DNA of 64,000 nt from Rhizomys pruinosus (lineage: Eukaryota; Chordata; Mammalia; Rodentia; Spalacidae), in assembly GCA_009823505.1 (NCBI GenBank), contig VZQC01001040.1, positions 1,493,410 through 1,557,409 of the forward strand, read 5' to 3'. This document shows, piece after piece, positions 1 to 11,779 of the stretch. Position 1 is the stretch's first letter; the number at the start of each line of letters is the position of its first letter. The translations under genes were made by a program, and so were the position numbers. The notes below the pieces were generated by a model. That model was not told where the DNA came from. It worked only from the letters and a program-made list of their open reading frames with translations, and searched no databases.

Positions 1-726
1 AAGTCCAGGGCAGAGAAAAGTTGCAAATGTGGTTGGAATGGGCCAGGGTCCATCCCAGGATTGCAGCCAAACTCAGCAAAGTGCTGGCTTGGTGCTGGCT
101 TTAGAGGCATGAAGTTCGCAAGAGTGAAGGGGTCATCAGTTCTTCCTCCACGGTTTCAGAGAGCCAAAGAGGCCAGGCAGAGTACAGCAGGGGTGTCCCC
201 GAATAAAATAGGCCCTGACAGGCCATTACATGAAGCTGTGAATGTGAAGCCTGGTTGGCAGCGAAGACCCCAAGAAGACATTCGAGATGCCAGACCTGTG
301 AGATATTTGCCAGGGAGAGCTGCATACAGGGAGTGGTACCAGCCTAAGGAAGAGATGTATGTTGCAAGCAAAGCTGGAAGAGCTGAGCTGTCTAAGCCCT
401 TTGGAAGTCAAGTCCCAGAAGTTGCATTTTGCCCTGCTGGTTTTTGGTCTTGTTTTGGTCCAGTATTTCCTCACTATGCCTCTATTCCTCCCGTTTGGAA
501 TGGGAATGTGTATTCGGTTCCACTGTACATTGGGAGTATGTAATTTGTCTTTTGATTTTATAGGAGCTTACAGTTTAAGAGATTGGCCTGAGTCTCAGAA
601 GAGACCTTGGACTGTGGACTGTTGAATGGCATTGAGACTGGTAAAGACTGTGGGGACTTTTAAGGTTGGACTAAATGCATTTTATGTTTTATATGGTCAG
701 GAGCCTATGGGGGCCAGGGAGTGGAA
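1..726 (+). mobile_element. MT-type MaLR internal region, 5' part outside window
   Basis: This is the 3' half of the internal region of an ERVL-MaLR element on the plus strand. It aligns along its whole length, in inverted orientation, with the internal region of the complete element at 2486-4538 (roughly 2843-3590). It runs directly into an LTR at 727. A frame at 61-543 is open for 160 codons and has a shorter counterpart in the other copy, but it resembles no retroviral enzyme and no protease or RT motif is visible. MaLR elements lack pol and depend on other elements for mobilisation. The 5' LTR and first part of the internal region lie before base 1. Confidence 0.8.
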
Positions 727-1137
727 TGTGGTGGTTTGCATGAGTGTCCCCCATAGGCTCTAGGTATTTAGACATTTGTCTCCAGTTGGTGGCGCTGTTT
801 TTGGAGGTCTTGGAAGGTGTGGCCATGCTGGGGGAAGTGTGTCACTGGGGGCAGGGCTTAGAGAGTTTAACAAGCCTTGTGGTGTACAGTTGCCTTCTCT
901 CTGTTTCCTGTGCTCTTTGTGAGATGTGACCCTTGGCTTGCTGCTCCAGATCCAGCCGCCATGCCTCCCACCACAATGGACTCTAATTCCCTGGAACCGC
1001 CAACCATAAGCTCAAATAAACTCTTCCTTTTATAAGTTTTATAAGTTCCTTTCTTTTATAAGCTCAAATAAACTCTTCCTTTTATAAGTTCCTTGGTCAT
1101 GGTGCTTTATCACAGCAACAGAAAAGTGACTAATACA
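727..1137 (+). mobile_element. MT-type MaLR 3' LTR (411 bp)
   Basis: The LTR begins TGTGGTGGTTTG and ends CTAATACA, giving the expected TG...CA ends. It contains the typical MT sequence (CCCCCATAGGCTC, CAGTTGGTGGCGCTG, GGTCATGGTG, TATCACAGCAACAG). A G/A-rich stretch just upstream (about 709-726) fits a polypurine tract. It is about 54 bp longer than the two LTRs at 2486-2842 and 4182-4538, nearly all of which is explained by an internal tandem duplication that includes the poly(A) signal. Confidence 0.88.
1006..1090 (+). repeat. 52-bp-period duplication of LTR poly(A) signal
   Basis: A 33-bp block at 1006-1038 is repeated identically at 1058-1090. Each copy carries AATAAA (1015-1020 and 1067-1072). 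The other two MT LTRs in the window have a single copy, so this is a change private to this LTR or its subfamily. Confidence 0.9.
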
Positions 1138-2485
1138 CTGCTGTTACTTACAATTTCTTAGGAGGATCATCAGCTTCTGAATCCTTTCTCTCAGAGCACT
1201 CAGTGAGGCTCACAAACTCCAGGCTGGAAAGAAAGGCTGCTGGAGGATCAGGGAAGCCATCTTGGGCAACTGTTCTCACCCTAGTTTCTATGAGACAAAA
1301 CTACATGAAAGACTCCCAATGAGATCACCCCTGTTAACTGAATGAACTCACAGAATCATTACAGATAGCAACAGCAACAACTTATAATTTTGAAACGACT
1401 GAATTTGGAGATATTTTTAATCAAGCCTTAAACTACAGATTTAATTTAGTTTTTCATATTCAACCTTAAGTTGAAAATCAGATTATACTGCTTCTTGCTC
1501 ATTTTATCTGATTGTGTTAATATCCTGTAAATATCATAGTGTGTATTTCAATCTTTGTCTTATTTAAATCCAGAGCTCAAGGACAGAACAATATTTTGCA
1601 ATTTGCACTCAATTTCACCTGGATGGCCAATCAAAAGTCTGTCTGAGTCTGGTCTGGATCTGAATGCAGCCTGTGCACTCTGCAGTTTCTTCTGTAGAAA
1701 AGTTGCTTTGTCACTGTTACCTATGGCATTTCACAGCTGAAGGGAATAAATGGTGCTTCATGCCAAATTATGATTTATTGTTATTATTCACAAATACTAA
1801 TACTAACTAACTTTATTCATAAAGCTATGTGATTATTTCTAATTCATTTATAATCGTTTATCCATGAGCTCTGGCTTATTAAGTATTATCCAGAAGATGA
1901 TCTTGTTGGTTTCACAGATGTGTGACATTTGTCAAAATTTGCATGTTCTGTTAGCTGATCAGGTTTGGTATATTTTTATCTTTGATTATACTGCTATTTT
2001 TTTTTCAACCATAGAATTCCCCTCCTTAAAGTTACTTTACTTTTCAAGAAAGGTCTATGAAACTTTCTTAAATGTGAAGAGACTAATAATTAAATGTGAT
2101 TATCTAGAGCCAAAAATATTTGCCAATATTCTATCATTTTTAACCTATAAAGACTATAAGGCAGGAATTCCAGTGTTATGTTCTCTCTCTCTCTCTCTCT
2201 CTCTCCCCATGTATATACTAAATATATTATATAGTAATATTTAAACTTTTTCCAATGTATATTTTTATTGGATTTTGTGCACTTCATACATCTTAATCAT
2301 ATTTAGAACCCCACCCCAATCCATGCCCTTCCATAGCTTGCCCACAGAATTTCATGCATTCTGTCATAGTTTCAGGCTGCTTGAGTCAAGTTTCTGTCCC
2401 TAGATGCCCTATTCAACCTATCTGCCATCACTCCCATAGAGAGGATCGACTCTCTTTTACCTGGCAATGATCACATCTTCATAAC
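1138..2485. other. Unassigned DNA between two inverted MaLR copies
   Basis: No gene or recognisable repeat is seen apart from a pure (TC)n run at 2181-2205. The 126-codon frame at 1864-2244 runs through that microsatellite and has no recognisable domain, so I do not call it a gene. Confidence 0.5.
2181..2205. repeat. (TC)n microsatellite
   Basis: About 12 uninterrupted TC units, flanked by AT-rich DNA. Confidence 0.9.
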
Positions 2486-2842
2486 TGTATTAGTCAGTTT
2501 TCTGTTGCTGTGATAAAGCACCATGACCAAGGAACTTATAAAAGGAAGAGTTTATTTGAGCTTACCATTGGCAGTTCCAGGGAATTAGAGTCCATTGTGG
2601 TGGGAGGCGTGGCAGCTGGATCTGGAGCAGCAAACTGAGGGTCACATCTCGCAAAGAGTACAGGAAACAGAGAGAGCAACTGTAGACCACGAGGCTTGTT
2701 AAAACTCACTAAGCCTGCCCCCAACAACGCACTTCCTCTAGCATGGCCACACCCTCCAAGACCTGCAAAAACAGCGCCACCAACTGGAGACAAATGTCTG
2801 AATACCTAGAGCCTATGGGGGACACTCATGCAAACCACCACA
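2486..2842 (-). mobile_element. 3' LTR of the MT-type provirus
   Basis: On the minus strand this runs from TGTGGTGGTTTG (2842 downward) to CTAATACA. It is collinear with the 5' copy at 4182-4538 without large gaps. It carries one AATAAA signal, unlike the LTR at 727-1137. Confidence 0.88.
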
Positions 2843-3520
2843 TTCCACTCCCTGGCCCCCATAGGCTCCTGACCATATAAAATGCAAAATGCATTTAGTC
2901 CAACCTTAAAAGTCCCCATAGTCTTTACCAGTTTCAATGCCATTCAAAAGTCTACAGTCCAAAGTCTCTTCTGAGACTCAGGGCAATCTCCTAAACTGTA
3001 AGCTCCTGTAAAATCAAAAGACAAATTACATACTCCCAATGTACAGTGGAACCGAATACACATTCCCATTCCAAAAGGGAGGAATAGAGGCATAGTGAGG
3101 AAATACTGGACCAAAACAAGACTGAAAACCAGCAGGGCAAAAACCAAGTCCAGTAGCTCCATGTGCGACTTCTGGGACTTGACTTCCAAAGGGCTTAGAT
3201 GGCCCAGCTCTTCCAGCTTTGCTTGCAACATACATCTCTTTCTTAGTCTGGTACCACTCCCTGTATGCAGCTCTCCTTGGCAAATATCTCACAGGTCTGG
3301 CATCTCAAAAGTCTTCTTGGGGTCTCCACTGCCAACCAGGCTTCACACTCACAGCTTCATGAAATGGCCCGTTAGGGCCTACTTTATGCAGGGACACCCC
3401 TGCTGCACTCTGCCTGACCTTGGCAGCTCTCTGAAACCATGGAGGAAGAACTGATGACCCCTTCACTTTTGCAAACTTCATGCCTCTAAAGCCAGCACCA
3501 CGTGAATGAAACTGCCGAGT

Positions 3521-4177
3521 TTAGCTGCAATTTTGGGATGGACCCTGGCTGATTTCAACCACATTTGCAACTTTTCTTTGCCCTGGATTTGTTAGAGGAT
3601 TAGCTGGGTGTGGTCTTGCCCTGAAGGTACTGATTCTTTTGTTTACTTGTAAATCTCCAGGCCTCTCCTTAATTGCTTTAATCTCCTTATGAAAAGGAGA
3701 CTCTCCTTCACATGCCTTGGCCCCACCTTTAATCATCCTAGTGCAGTTTTCAGATCCAAACTGTACATTCTGCATTTCTCTCTGCCCCATTTGCTCTTCT
3801 TCACTGTAGAGCTGCACAGTATCCACCATTAAAAGCCATGCCACCATTTCTACATTAGGCTGTCTTGAAATATCCTCCACCAAAGACATCAGTCCATTGT
3901 TTTTCAACTTAGCATCAGGCAAGCATTTGGGCTGTGGGCAAACTGCTGCCAGACTCTTTATCAAAATATCCCGGTTGCTGCCTAAGTATTTATTTTCCCC
4001 TGGAACCACATCTTTTGCAGCCATGCTTTCTTCCAGGCCTCCACTAGAATGGCCCTTTAAGCTCTGCTTACAATAGTCAACAGCCTTTCTAGCCCAAAGT
4101 TCCAAAGTCTTCCACACTTCTCCAAACATACACATGGTCAGGTTCTTCACACCCAACAGCCCACTCTCTGGTACCAA
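3521..4177 (-). CDS. Uninterrupted 218-codon MaLR internal frame
   Basis: This frame is open for 218 codons on the minus strand, starting a few bases downstream of the 5' LTR and overlapping the primer-binding site. The predicted protein is hydrophilic, with no signal peptide, no obvious membrane segment and no zinc knuckle, protease or RT motif. Its position suits a gag-derived remnant, as described for MaLR internal regions, but I cannot confirm the homology by eye. Most related copies here are fragmentary, so an intact frame of this length is of interest. It may simply reflect the youth of the insertion. The initiator is chosen only because it is the first ATG after the LTR; nothing shows that it is translated. 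Confidence 0.4.
   Translation of the reverse strand: MVPESGLLGVKNLTMCMFGEVWKTLELWARKAVDYCKQSLKGHSSGGLEESMAAKDVVPGENKYLGSNRDILIKSLAAVCPQPKCLPDAKLKNNGLMSLVEDISRQPNVEMVAWLLMVDTVQLYSEEEQMGQREMQNVQFGSENCTRMIKGGAKACEGESPFHKEIKAIKERPGDLQVNKRISTFRARPHPANPLTNPGQRKVANVVEISQGPSQNCS
4159..4176 (-). other. Primer-binding site, tRNA-Leu-like
   Basis: Six bases inside the 5' LTR end, the minus strand reads TGGTACCAGAGAGTGG. This closely resembles the complement of the 3' end of a tRNA-Leu with its CCA tail (I recall the UAA isoacceptor). Leucine-tRNA priming is the usual assignment for ERVL relatives. Confidence 0.65.
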
Positions 4178-4181
4178 TAAC

Positions 4182-4538
4182 TGTATTAATCACTTTTCTG
4201 TTGCTGTGATAAAGCACCATGACCAAGGAACTTATAAAAGGAAGAGTTTATTTGAGCTTATGATTGGCAGTTCCAGGGAATTAGAGTCCATTGTGGTGGG
4301 AGGCGTGGCGGCTAGATCTGGAGCAGCAAACTGAGGGTCACATCTCGCAAAGAGCACAGGAAACAGAGAGGGCAACTGTAGACCACAAGGCTTGTTAAAA
4401 CTCACTAAGCCTGCCCCCAACAAGGCACTTCCTCTAGCACGGCCACACCCTCCAAGACCTCCAAAAACAGCGCCACCAACTGGAGACAAATGTCTGAATA
4501 CCTAGAGCCTATGGGGGACACTCATCCAAACCACCAAA
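4182..4538 (-). mobile_element. 5' LTR of the MT-type provirus
   Basis: It matches the 3' LTR at about 96% by eye, with no length difference. Its outer end is TTTGGTGG rather than TGTGGTGG, two substitutions in the terminal motif. Confidence 0.88.
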
Positions 4539-7500
4539 ATAAAGTATCTATATGATACAATTGATGGATTTAGATGCCATCTCTTATGTGCACCTCTCCT
4601 TATTCCCCAATTTAATGTACTTTATTACATTATACTATTAATATATATTATGAATTTAATTTGTGTCCTTAAATGTGCTTCAGTGTGAATCCATCTACTG
4701 GAGCCTGGTTAACCTAGCAAGAATCACACCCTTAAAAGAGACTGGCTCTGCCTTTCTCTGAAGCCTTGATTTCCAATTGTTCCTCATCTAGGGTTGAAGC
4801 TTCTTACTTCCCCACACCTATGCTGGTTTTATTGGACTGGACTTGTATATGCTGTCCCCGTTGCTGTGAGTTCACATGAGCAACTGACCAGGTGACTGGA
4901 AAACTCTATTTTCCTGTGGTTATCTACCACCTCTAGTGCTTGCAATCTCTTTCTGAACCTCTCAAGGCAGAAGGTAGATAAAGGCGTCCTCTTCAGGGAT
5001 AAGCATCATCCTACAGGTTCTTGTTCTCTGAATGTTGGCCAGTTGTGGGGTTTTGTGTTAATCACCATCTGATGCATGAGGAAGCTTCTCTGGTGAGAGT
5101 TGAGAGATGCAATGATCTATGGAAATAACACAAGTCATTAGGAGTCAGTTTGATACTACAATTATTTAATAGGAAACTAGTATTCCACTCTCTATTATTA
5201 TACCCTTAGATATATACTTTTTCCAGGCTTTCACTAAGTTCCAATAGCAAGGCTGGTGGCACAGTTTGTGTACTCTTATGGAGGAGAGAAGACCAGATGC
5301 TAAGTGCAATATTTTACTTCATAGGCAGAAAGTAACCGAACTAGAATTTGAATTCAGGACTGCCGACACAGTGTTTACTAATTTACATTTTACTTTCTAC
5401 AGGAATGAACTGCTATTATCTGCTTACAAACATAAACTTATCTTCAGTTATACAATTATGACTACAGTTAATATGTCAAATTAATCTGTGAGCTCTACAT
5501 ACAGTTTTAATAGAGAGAAGACAATGTTGTGAAAATGGCAGCAACAGGCTCACCAGTGGGAACTTTTTCTAGTCCTCTACATCTGTAATCATGATTATTC
5601 AGTAGTTCTGGGTGTTTCCAATAAGATGTAACAAAAGTACTTCCAAGAAAGGAAAAATCATAGAGATTAAACATAGCAAGATTGATTCCAGGGCTTAATG
5701 CAATATGGTTTGTCTGCCAGTTTTAATTAAACTGAGAAGATTAAAAATCCAACAGAAATTTAGAGAGCAGGATGTGCAACGTAGCAGGAGGGTCTTGTCA
5801 GTCTTGCACGTCAATACTTTTCCCTATTACCATTACTTTAGTGTCTGCAACACTCTTGCAAGCTGGACAGGTATCACAGCTACATGAAGGAAAGACAAAG
5901 AAAACGATCAGATCTGTCCCAAAGCCAAAACAGACTTCTGTGATCACCTCTGAAAGTTTCTCTGCTGCTATAGGAGGCTCCTGGAAGAGCTGCAGTTTGA
6001 CTGTGCATTGTTATTCCATTTGAAGTAACCTTGGAGACCTCGTCCAGAAGGAACATCCACAGGAGGAGAAACCCTTGTCATTAGTGAAATAATAACAATT
6101 ACTTAAACTATTAGCCCTTTCCTAACCCTGGAGATTTATCTTTCAGAAGATCATAGTCTCCAAAATGAGAAGCCTTGTTCAGGATACAGCAGTGAGAGGG
6201 TATGTGGATTTACTATTTTATGTACTAAATGTTTGTATTCATTCCTGTTTCTAGTGTCTGATCTATTAAACTCGTTTAGGACAATTATTTTCTAATTACT
6301 AAGATTAACCCTATGAGCCACACTTGATTCTGCCTTCTAAAGTGGTATCTGCAAGACAATTTATACAATGTGCTCACATAAACCTTCAAGCTTTCCTGAT
6401 TTGTAGCTTTTCCCATTTGTCCAGACATTAGAACTTGCAAATATCAGAGAAAAAGGTCTCGATTTTTTTCCATCTTCATCTTAGTTGATGTCTCAGCAGA
6501 ACTGAGGCTCTGTGGATGGATATGCTCTTCCTCATTCTTTCTTGGCGCTTGTGATTCCTTTATTTCTGCTTAAAAGTTGATTTACTGTTTGCAAGTTTCA
6601 TACATATAGACTATTGTTGTTCTTGGTTGTCTACCAGTACTGATGGTAAACCCTGTTAGTGAAGACGCCGTACACTTTAGTCAAAGGGCATGGAGAAACC
6701 AAACTGGTACTGACCTGGAAGCTTTCTCCATGCTGGATAGCTTTCCTAGGACTTGAAGTTTCTATGTAGTTTGCTAGGTAATAAAAGTTATCAGCAGTCT
6801 TACTTGGCTGTGAATCCTGTGGGCTATAATTGTGACCACTCTGGCAAGGATACCCACTGGTGCAATATATATATATTGATATATATGTTATGAGCATAAG
6901 CAACCATTTTATGATGGAACTTAAGGCCTTATCCACAAGAGGGAACTCATGCCTGACATAAACCTGGCCAAGAACCTGTGGCTGTGTAGGTTCTAGGTCC
7001 TAGGGGAGAAGTTATTACTATTGTTTTGCTAAATGGACATAGTATCAACCTGTCTCCTGAAAGTTTTATATCCATAGATTAGTGCAGCTCTCAACCTCCA
7101 CCAGAGAACATCAGCTAATACAGAGACACCTGGTTAAAGTGCAGAATGTGAGAATGTGGAGTTCTTGGCAGTAAATGGGACATCTTCATCACACCCAAGG
7201 CTTAGGGGACATCCCAGAAGAGAAGGTGGTAAGAGTCAGAGGTTAGGAAGGAGTGTGTGAAGCAGTGTCTACTAGACAGGACATGGCTGTTGTCGCATGG
7301 ACATACAGCAGCCATGGTTAGCTGTACAAGACCTGCACGATGTTGGGCTTGTCACCCTTTAGTCATAGAACAAGGAAGGACTTATGCGGCCCGTCCTTTC
7401 CTGAGTGACTAGTGACAGAGGTGTCACTTCGTTCATGTTGTAAACATCAAGTTGCCCATTCTACAGTAAGTAACCTCTCACCTGTGCTCATGCAGGAAAT

Positions 7501-9552
7501 CCTGTTTATACTCAGTAGGTTACACACACTAAGGAGATACATAGCGGGTAGGATACCTGGAAGAAGAAGCATCTCAGTATAGAAGGGGGCATGAGACAGC
7601 TCATTATACAGATGTATAAAACTGTCAAATAATAAAAAAACAAACAAAAAAAGTTTCATACACGTATACAATACATTCTGGTTACTTCACCATCCTACCC
7701 TCTCTTATTCTCTTTTTACCACACAAAGACCTGGGTTTGATGTAGTATCTTTAGAATTTTTTTCCCAGAACACTCGCTACCATTCATTTAAGATTAGGAA
7801 GCTACCACATCATGGCTCAAGCACTCTTCATCTCCTTTCTCTGATTCATTTTCTCCACAACACTGACCTTCTCTGAACATCCATGCTTTGATCATTGGCT
7901 TTTATGTCCCAGGATTCTCTAAAAGGACAGTTACAGGAGAATGGATATTTTTGTTTATCTACTACTTTATTATCAGTGTCAACACATGGAAAGTGGACCA
8001 TCAATATTTTTTCAATCAATAAACTTACAAATAAGTTTTTTCTTTGCCTAGAAAAATTTAATAATGAAAGTGTAGGTCACTTTTATTAACCAAATCTTTT
8101 CATTTTGCCAAGAATTTTAGATAGCAAATTCTTGTATTCTATTATTTGTAATGGGAAAATTATACAAAGATCTGACCTGATTTCCAAAAGCCAACCAAAT
8201 GTCAACAAAACATTTTAATTACCCTCAATAAATCCACAAATGATTTTGTTCATGACTTAAAACATTCAAAACACAAATGACTTGAATAAGACCATTGTAT
8301 ATGATTCCAAGCAGTATACAATAGAACTTCAGGTTTTCCTTTTCCACTGCAAAGAACAGATATTCCAATGCAAATAAACAATGAGAGAACATGTTGAAGA
8401 CAGAAAAGAATCTAATTAACTTGAAATGTGTTGGTAGTATCCTCAGGCACCTACAAAAAGCAAATAGCAATATATGACAGCACAAACTTCTAAATAAAGG
8501 GTAGAGAAGAAAGTAGCACTAATACCTAACAGTTTTAAACAACTTTAATAAAAATCATAATCACATCAAGGGAACAGCAGAGATAGTATTGCAGTATGAT
8601 CAAAGCTCTCAGAAGGATGAGCATTCCACATAGATGTGTTTGTAGATATGCAGTTTGTTTAGGGTGCCTTTTATTTTCTTGTAAAATATTTTACAAGTCA
8701 CTACAACACGTAGATGGTGGAATATTGAAAAGCAAAAACTTAATTGTATATACCTTGAAGATTTTTAGAGAATAAATGAGTTATTTTCTCAAAGGAATGT
8801 GACCTTTTAAAAATTCATTGAATAATAGTGAATATTATTAGACTTAAAAGAAATAGAAAGACAGATATAATTGTCAGTAAACACCTCATAAATTGATGAT
8901 ATGCTTATTTTTTATTGTGAATGTTCCTCATGCATTTATCTTTTCCTTACTCAATTATCTTCTGATTTGCCAATTTGGAGGGAATGAAATAAAAGAGAGG
9001 CCGGAAAATCACCACACTGAAGTGTCATTCTACTGATCTTTGGGCAAGCTATTCACTGTCCTACAGATGCAATGACAACTTTCCTTTTTCAGCAGCTCTT
9101 GAGGGCCCTATTTCATATTGATTAGTTCTGTGTCCAAAATAATTTCCCAAAGCATTCCCTAGAGTCTGAAAACTGATTAGCCTGTTATTATTTAGTTTCA
9201 AAGGAGTTGGGACCAATTGATATTCTGTTCTGTTTATCCCAAATCCCTCTGTACTATTACAAATGCCTAGGACTCTAACAGCTTGCATATTCAGTAATTT
9301 CAAATTAAGTCACTATAATTTCAGTATCAAAAGTGAGAAATATAGTGTGCAGGCTGTTCCTTCCTGTTGGGAGACTTTCCTGCAACATAGCTGCATAGGT
9401 AGCCTGGTTGGTAATGACAAAAATAAATTAATTAAAAGCAAAGCACAAGACACTCACAGTACCCTATAGGTCATTTTCCTTTCAGCAGACAATGTATAAG
9501 TCAACCAGACTTTAAGACAAAAGAATCTTCTAGTTAAACAGACAATAGTTTA
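4539..9552. other. About 5 kb with no assigned gene or repeat
   Basis: AT-rich DNA. The frames present (for example 5266-5484, 6631-6936, 8225-8485) are short, have low-complexity or anonymous translations and show no splice or codon pattern I can defend. Small A- or TA-rich tracts occur near 6865-6890 and 7628-7650. Confidence 0.5.
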
Positions 9553-9650
9553 TTGCCTTTTGTATATATGAATACATTTATATGTATTTATATATATATG
9601 TATTCATATATCTATCTATATCTATATCTATCTATCTCTATCTATATATC

Positions 9651-9696
<46 letters not shown>

Positions 9697-9722
9697 ATCT
9701 ATCTATCTACCTACCTACCTAT
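9553..9722. repeat. (TATC)n / TA-rich compound microsatellite
   Basis: AT-rich TATA/TGTA repeats pass into interrupted and then pure (TATC)n around 9650-9700, ending in three CTAC units. The reading frames through it, rich in Y, I, L and S, are artefacts of the repeat. Confidence 0.93.
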
Positions 9723-9800
9723 ATCAGATCAAACCCAGGGCCTTGTGAAGTTCAATCAATATATAATATCCCATTAAGCACCAATCCCAGCTTTATCTTT

Positions 9801-9952
9801 GTTTTTAGGTATTTTTGAGACAGGGTCTCCCTGTAATCCCATCTGTCCTGGAACTCACTTTGTAGACCAGACTGACCTTGAACTCACAGAGATCTGCCTG
9901 CCTCTGCCTCCAGAGCACTGGGATTAAAGGCATTGTACCACCACACCCAGGT
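9801..9952 (-). mobile_element. B1 SINE
   Basis: Full-length 7SL-derived B1 in reverse orientation, with a reversed A tail then GAGACAGGGTCTCCCTGTA and the usual GGGATTAAAGGCAT end. It is bounded by a perfect 13-bp target-site duplication, CAGCTTTATCTTT, at 9788-9800 and 9953-9965. Confidence 0.95.
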
Positions 9953-10139
9953 CAGCTTTATCTTTTTAAATTCATTCATTTACATGTCAAATATTTATTA
10001 AGTACTTTACAGTTTTAATTTAACTCAGATAAGTTGCCTAATCAGAAGAAAAAAAATTACACGGACACATTTTAAGGAGAAAAACTTTGAAGACTAGCAT
10101 TCATACATATTCTATAAATTTAAACTTTTTGATGGTTCC

Positions 10140-10835
10140 AAAGAGAGAACAGGAAGCATCAAAAAGGGATCAGCATTTGTAGGGATGGAAGTTTGCTCTG
10201 CTTGGCTTGGAGTAGGAAGCTGCAAAACTCTGCCCCAGGGCCTCTTCCAGAGGTCAGGATAGGCAGTCTTTTCCTGCCTTGCCTATTTTTGCAAATTCCA
10301 GACCCTGTCGGCCTCTTCCTTTGATGTATTGAGCAAAGATGTCACACCTTCAGCTTACTGTTTACACAAACAGTAGCTTTGTTGTCCCCTGGTAGGAGCC
10401 AAGATGCCCACTGTAGGCACACACGTTCTGTTCTGTTGTCCCCAGGGGGAGCCTAGTTGTGCTACACTATTCTGGGGTATTCCCCAAAAGATAAATGCTA
10501 ACAGTTTGTGACAACCAACTGAGCGTTTTTTTAAATAAGTAAAAATGGGGGTGTGGGTATTCTTTTAGTAGAAGCACTTAAAAGCAGTTACCTGACAGCC
10601 TTGACCCCTGCTGTTTCTCACAGACCTGTGAAAGTATGGACTGTCCTTTGATCTCTCAGGAAAGAACTTTGATCCGGATTTTAGCCTGAGGTTCCCTTGT
10701 CCCAATTACCTGCCCCAGCCCCCAACTGTGTGTACGTGTTAGGCCCATGCCTGGGTTAGTATACAAACCTTGAGTTCCAACATTAAAGTTGAGTCTGTTC
10801 CCTCGGGCTTTCTCTGAGTCCATGTCTGTATGTCT
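10140..10835 (+). mobile_element. Probable solo LTR, family not recognised
   Basis: The segment has LTR-like layout: a GC-richer upstream part, a TATA-like GTATACAAAC near 10759, an ATTAAA signal near 10783 and a T/G-rich tail. This suggests U3-R-U5 of an endogenous retrovirus on the plus strand. I do not recognise the family and cannot fix either end, and no paired LTR is seen. Confidence 0.35.
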
Positions 10836-11124
10836 ATCTGTATGTCTGTATCTTTCTATTTCGTTGGGTAAAATCCTTGGTGGTCCCTCCCCTCTCCTTG
10901 TCAGAGCTAAGCTTAGAGCCTGTGGGCCTGCAGGCAGGGGACAGTCTTGGAGCTAAGCCAAGGAGGAAAGAACAACAAACAGCATGAGGATGTTGGCCAC
11001 GCATGTATAAAGGACTATTAAGACAACGATAAGCATTTTGCCATTTCCTCTCCCTTCCCACAGTTAGTCTCTTTTATGAGTCTGTGCATAGATATCCCAT
11101 ATAAACAGAATCATAAAGTATTTG

Positions 11125-11735
11125 TCTGTAGAACTCAATGCTCACTGTCAGCTTGATGGGTTCTAAATCCTCCAGTAGATGCACATCTGGGCACATCTAT
11201 GAGGAATTTTCTAGATTGGGTTACTTCAGGTGAGAGGACCCATCTTAAATGTGGGCAGAACTATTCTCTAGGTGGGTGAATATAAAGGAGATGGCCCCCG
11301 GGGCTGGAGAGATGGCTTTGTGGGTAAGAGCAGTTGCTGCTCTTGTAGTGATCTTAGGTTCACTTCCCAGTACCCATATGGTAGCTCATAACCGTCTGTG
11401 CATTCAGTTCCAGGGCCCTGGATCCCATGCTTTATTCTTCTTCTGCAGGCATACCAGTGGTGGGTGCATACATATACATGCAGGCAAAACAAACACAAAA
11501 ACAATGAATCTTAAAATGCAGACATTCATTTCTCCATAACGGTTGATGCTGTGTGACCAGCCCTCTCCCAGTCTGCTGCCATACCTTCTCCAGTATGAGG
11601 GGCTGTATTCCCTTGAACTGTAAGGCAAAAGAATTCCTTCTTTCCTAAGTTACTTCTTGACAGATATTTGGTCAGAGCAATCAAAGAAAATGAGCCAGGT
11701 ACATTGTTCTTCTGTGACTGGCCACGTTCACTTAG
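11125..11735 (+). mobile_element. Old ERVL-like LTR relic split by a B2
   Basis: The parts on either side of the SINE (about 11125-11299 and 11520-11735) resemble the ERVL-type LTRs at 14082-14480 and 47690-47955. Shared features are a CTTAAATGTGGG stretch and a GCTGCCATACCTTC...GAACTGTAAG end. The exact family is uncertain. Confidence 0.45.
11300..11515 (+). mobile_element. B2/B3 SINE
   Basis: tRNA-derived head GGGCTGGAGAGATGGC with internal promoter boxes, followed by a B3-like tail with CATGCAGGCAAAACAAACAC. It interrupts an older LTR. Confidence 0.88.
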
Positions 11736-11779
11736 AATAATGTCTTCTATAGCCATTTTCTGTTTTTTTTTTTTTTAAT

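Larger units (their letters stand above)
2486..4538 (-). mobile_element. Complete MT-type MaLR provirus
   Basis: Two 357-bp LTRs (4182-4538 as 5' and 2486-2842 as 3' LTR) flank a 1.34-kb internal region. A tRNA-Leu-like primer-binding site follows the 5' LTR and a purine-rich tract precedes the 3' LTR. The flanks ATAAC (2481-2485) and ATAAA (4539-4543) fit a 5-bp target-site duplication with one mismatch. By eye the LTRs differ at about 14 of 357 positions (around 4%), which points to a fairly recent insertion for this family. There is no pol, protease or integrase region; this is normal for non-autonomous MaLR elements, which are thought to use ERVL machinery. Confidence 0.88.

Noticed and set aside
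5320..5380. Possible MIR relic (AACTAGAATTTGAATTCAGG)
   Set aside because: Only a short stretch resembles the MIR core in reverse; too weak to annotate by eye.
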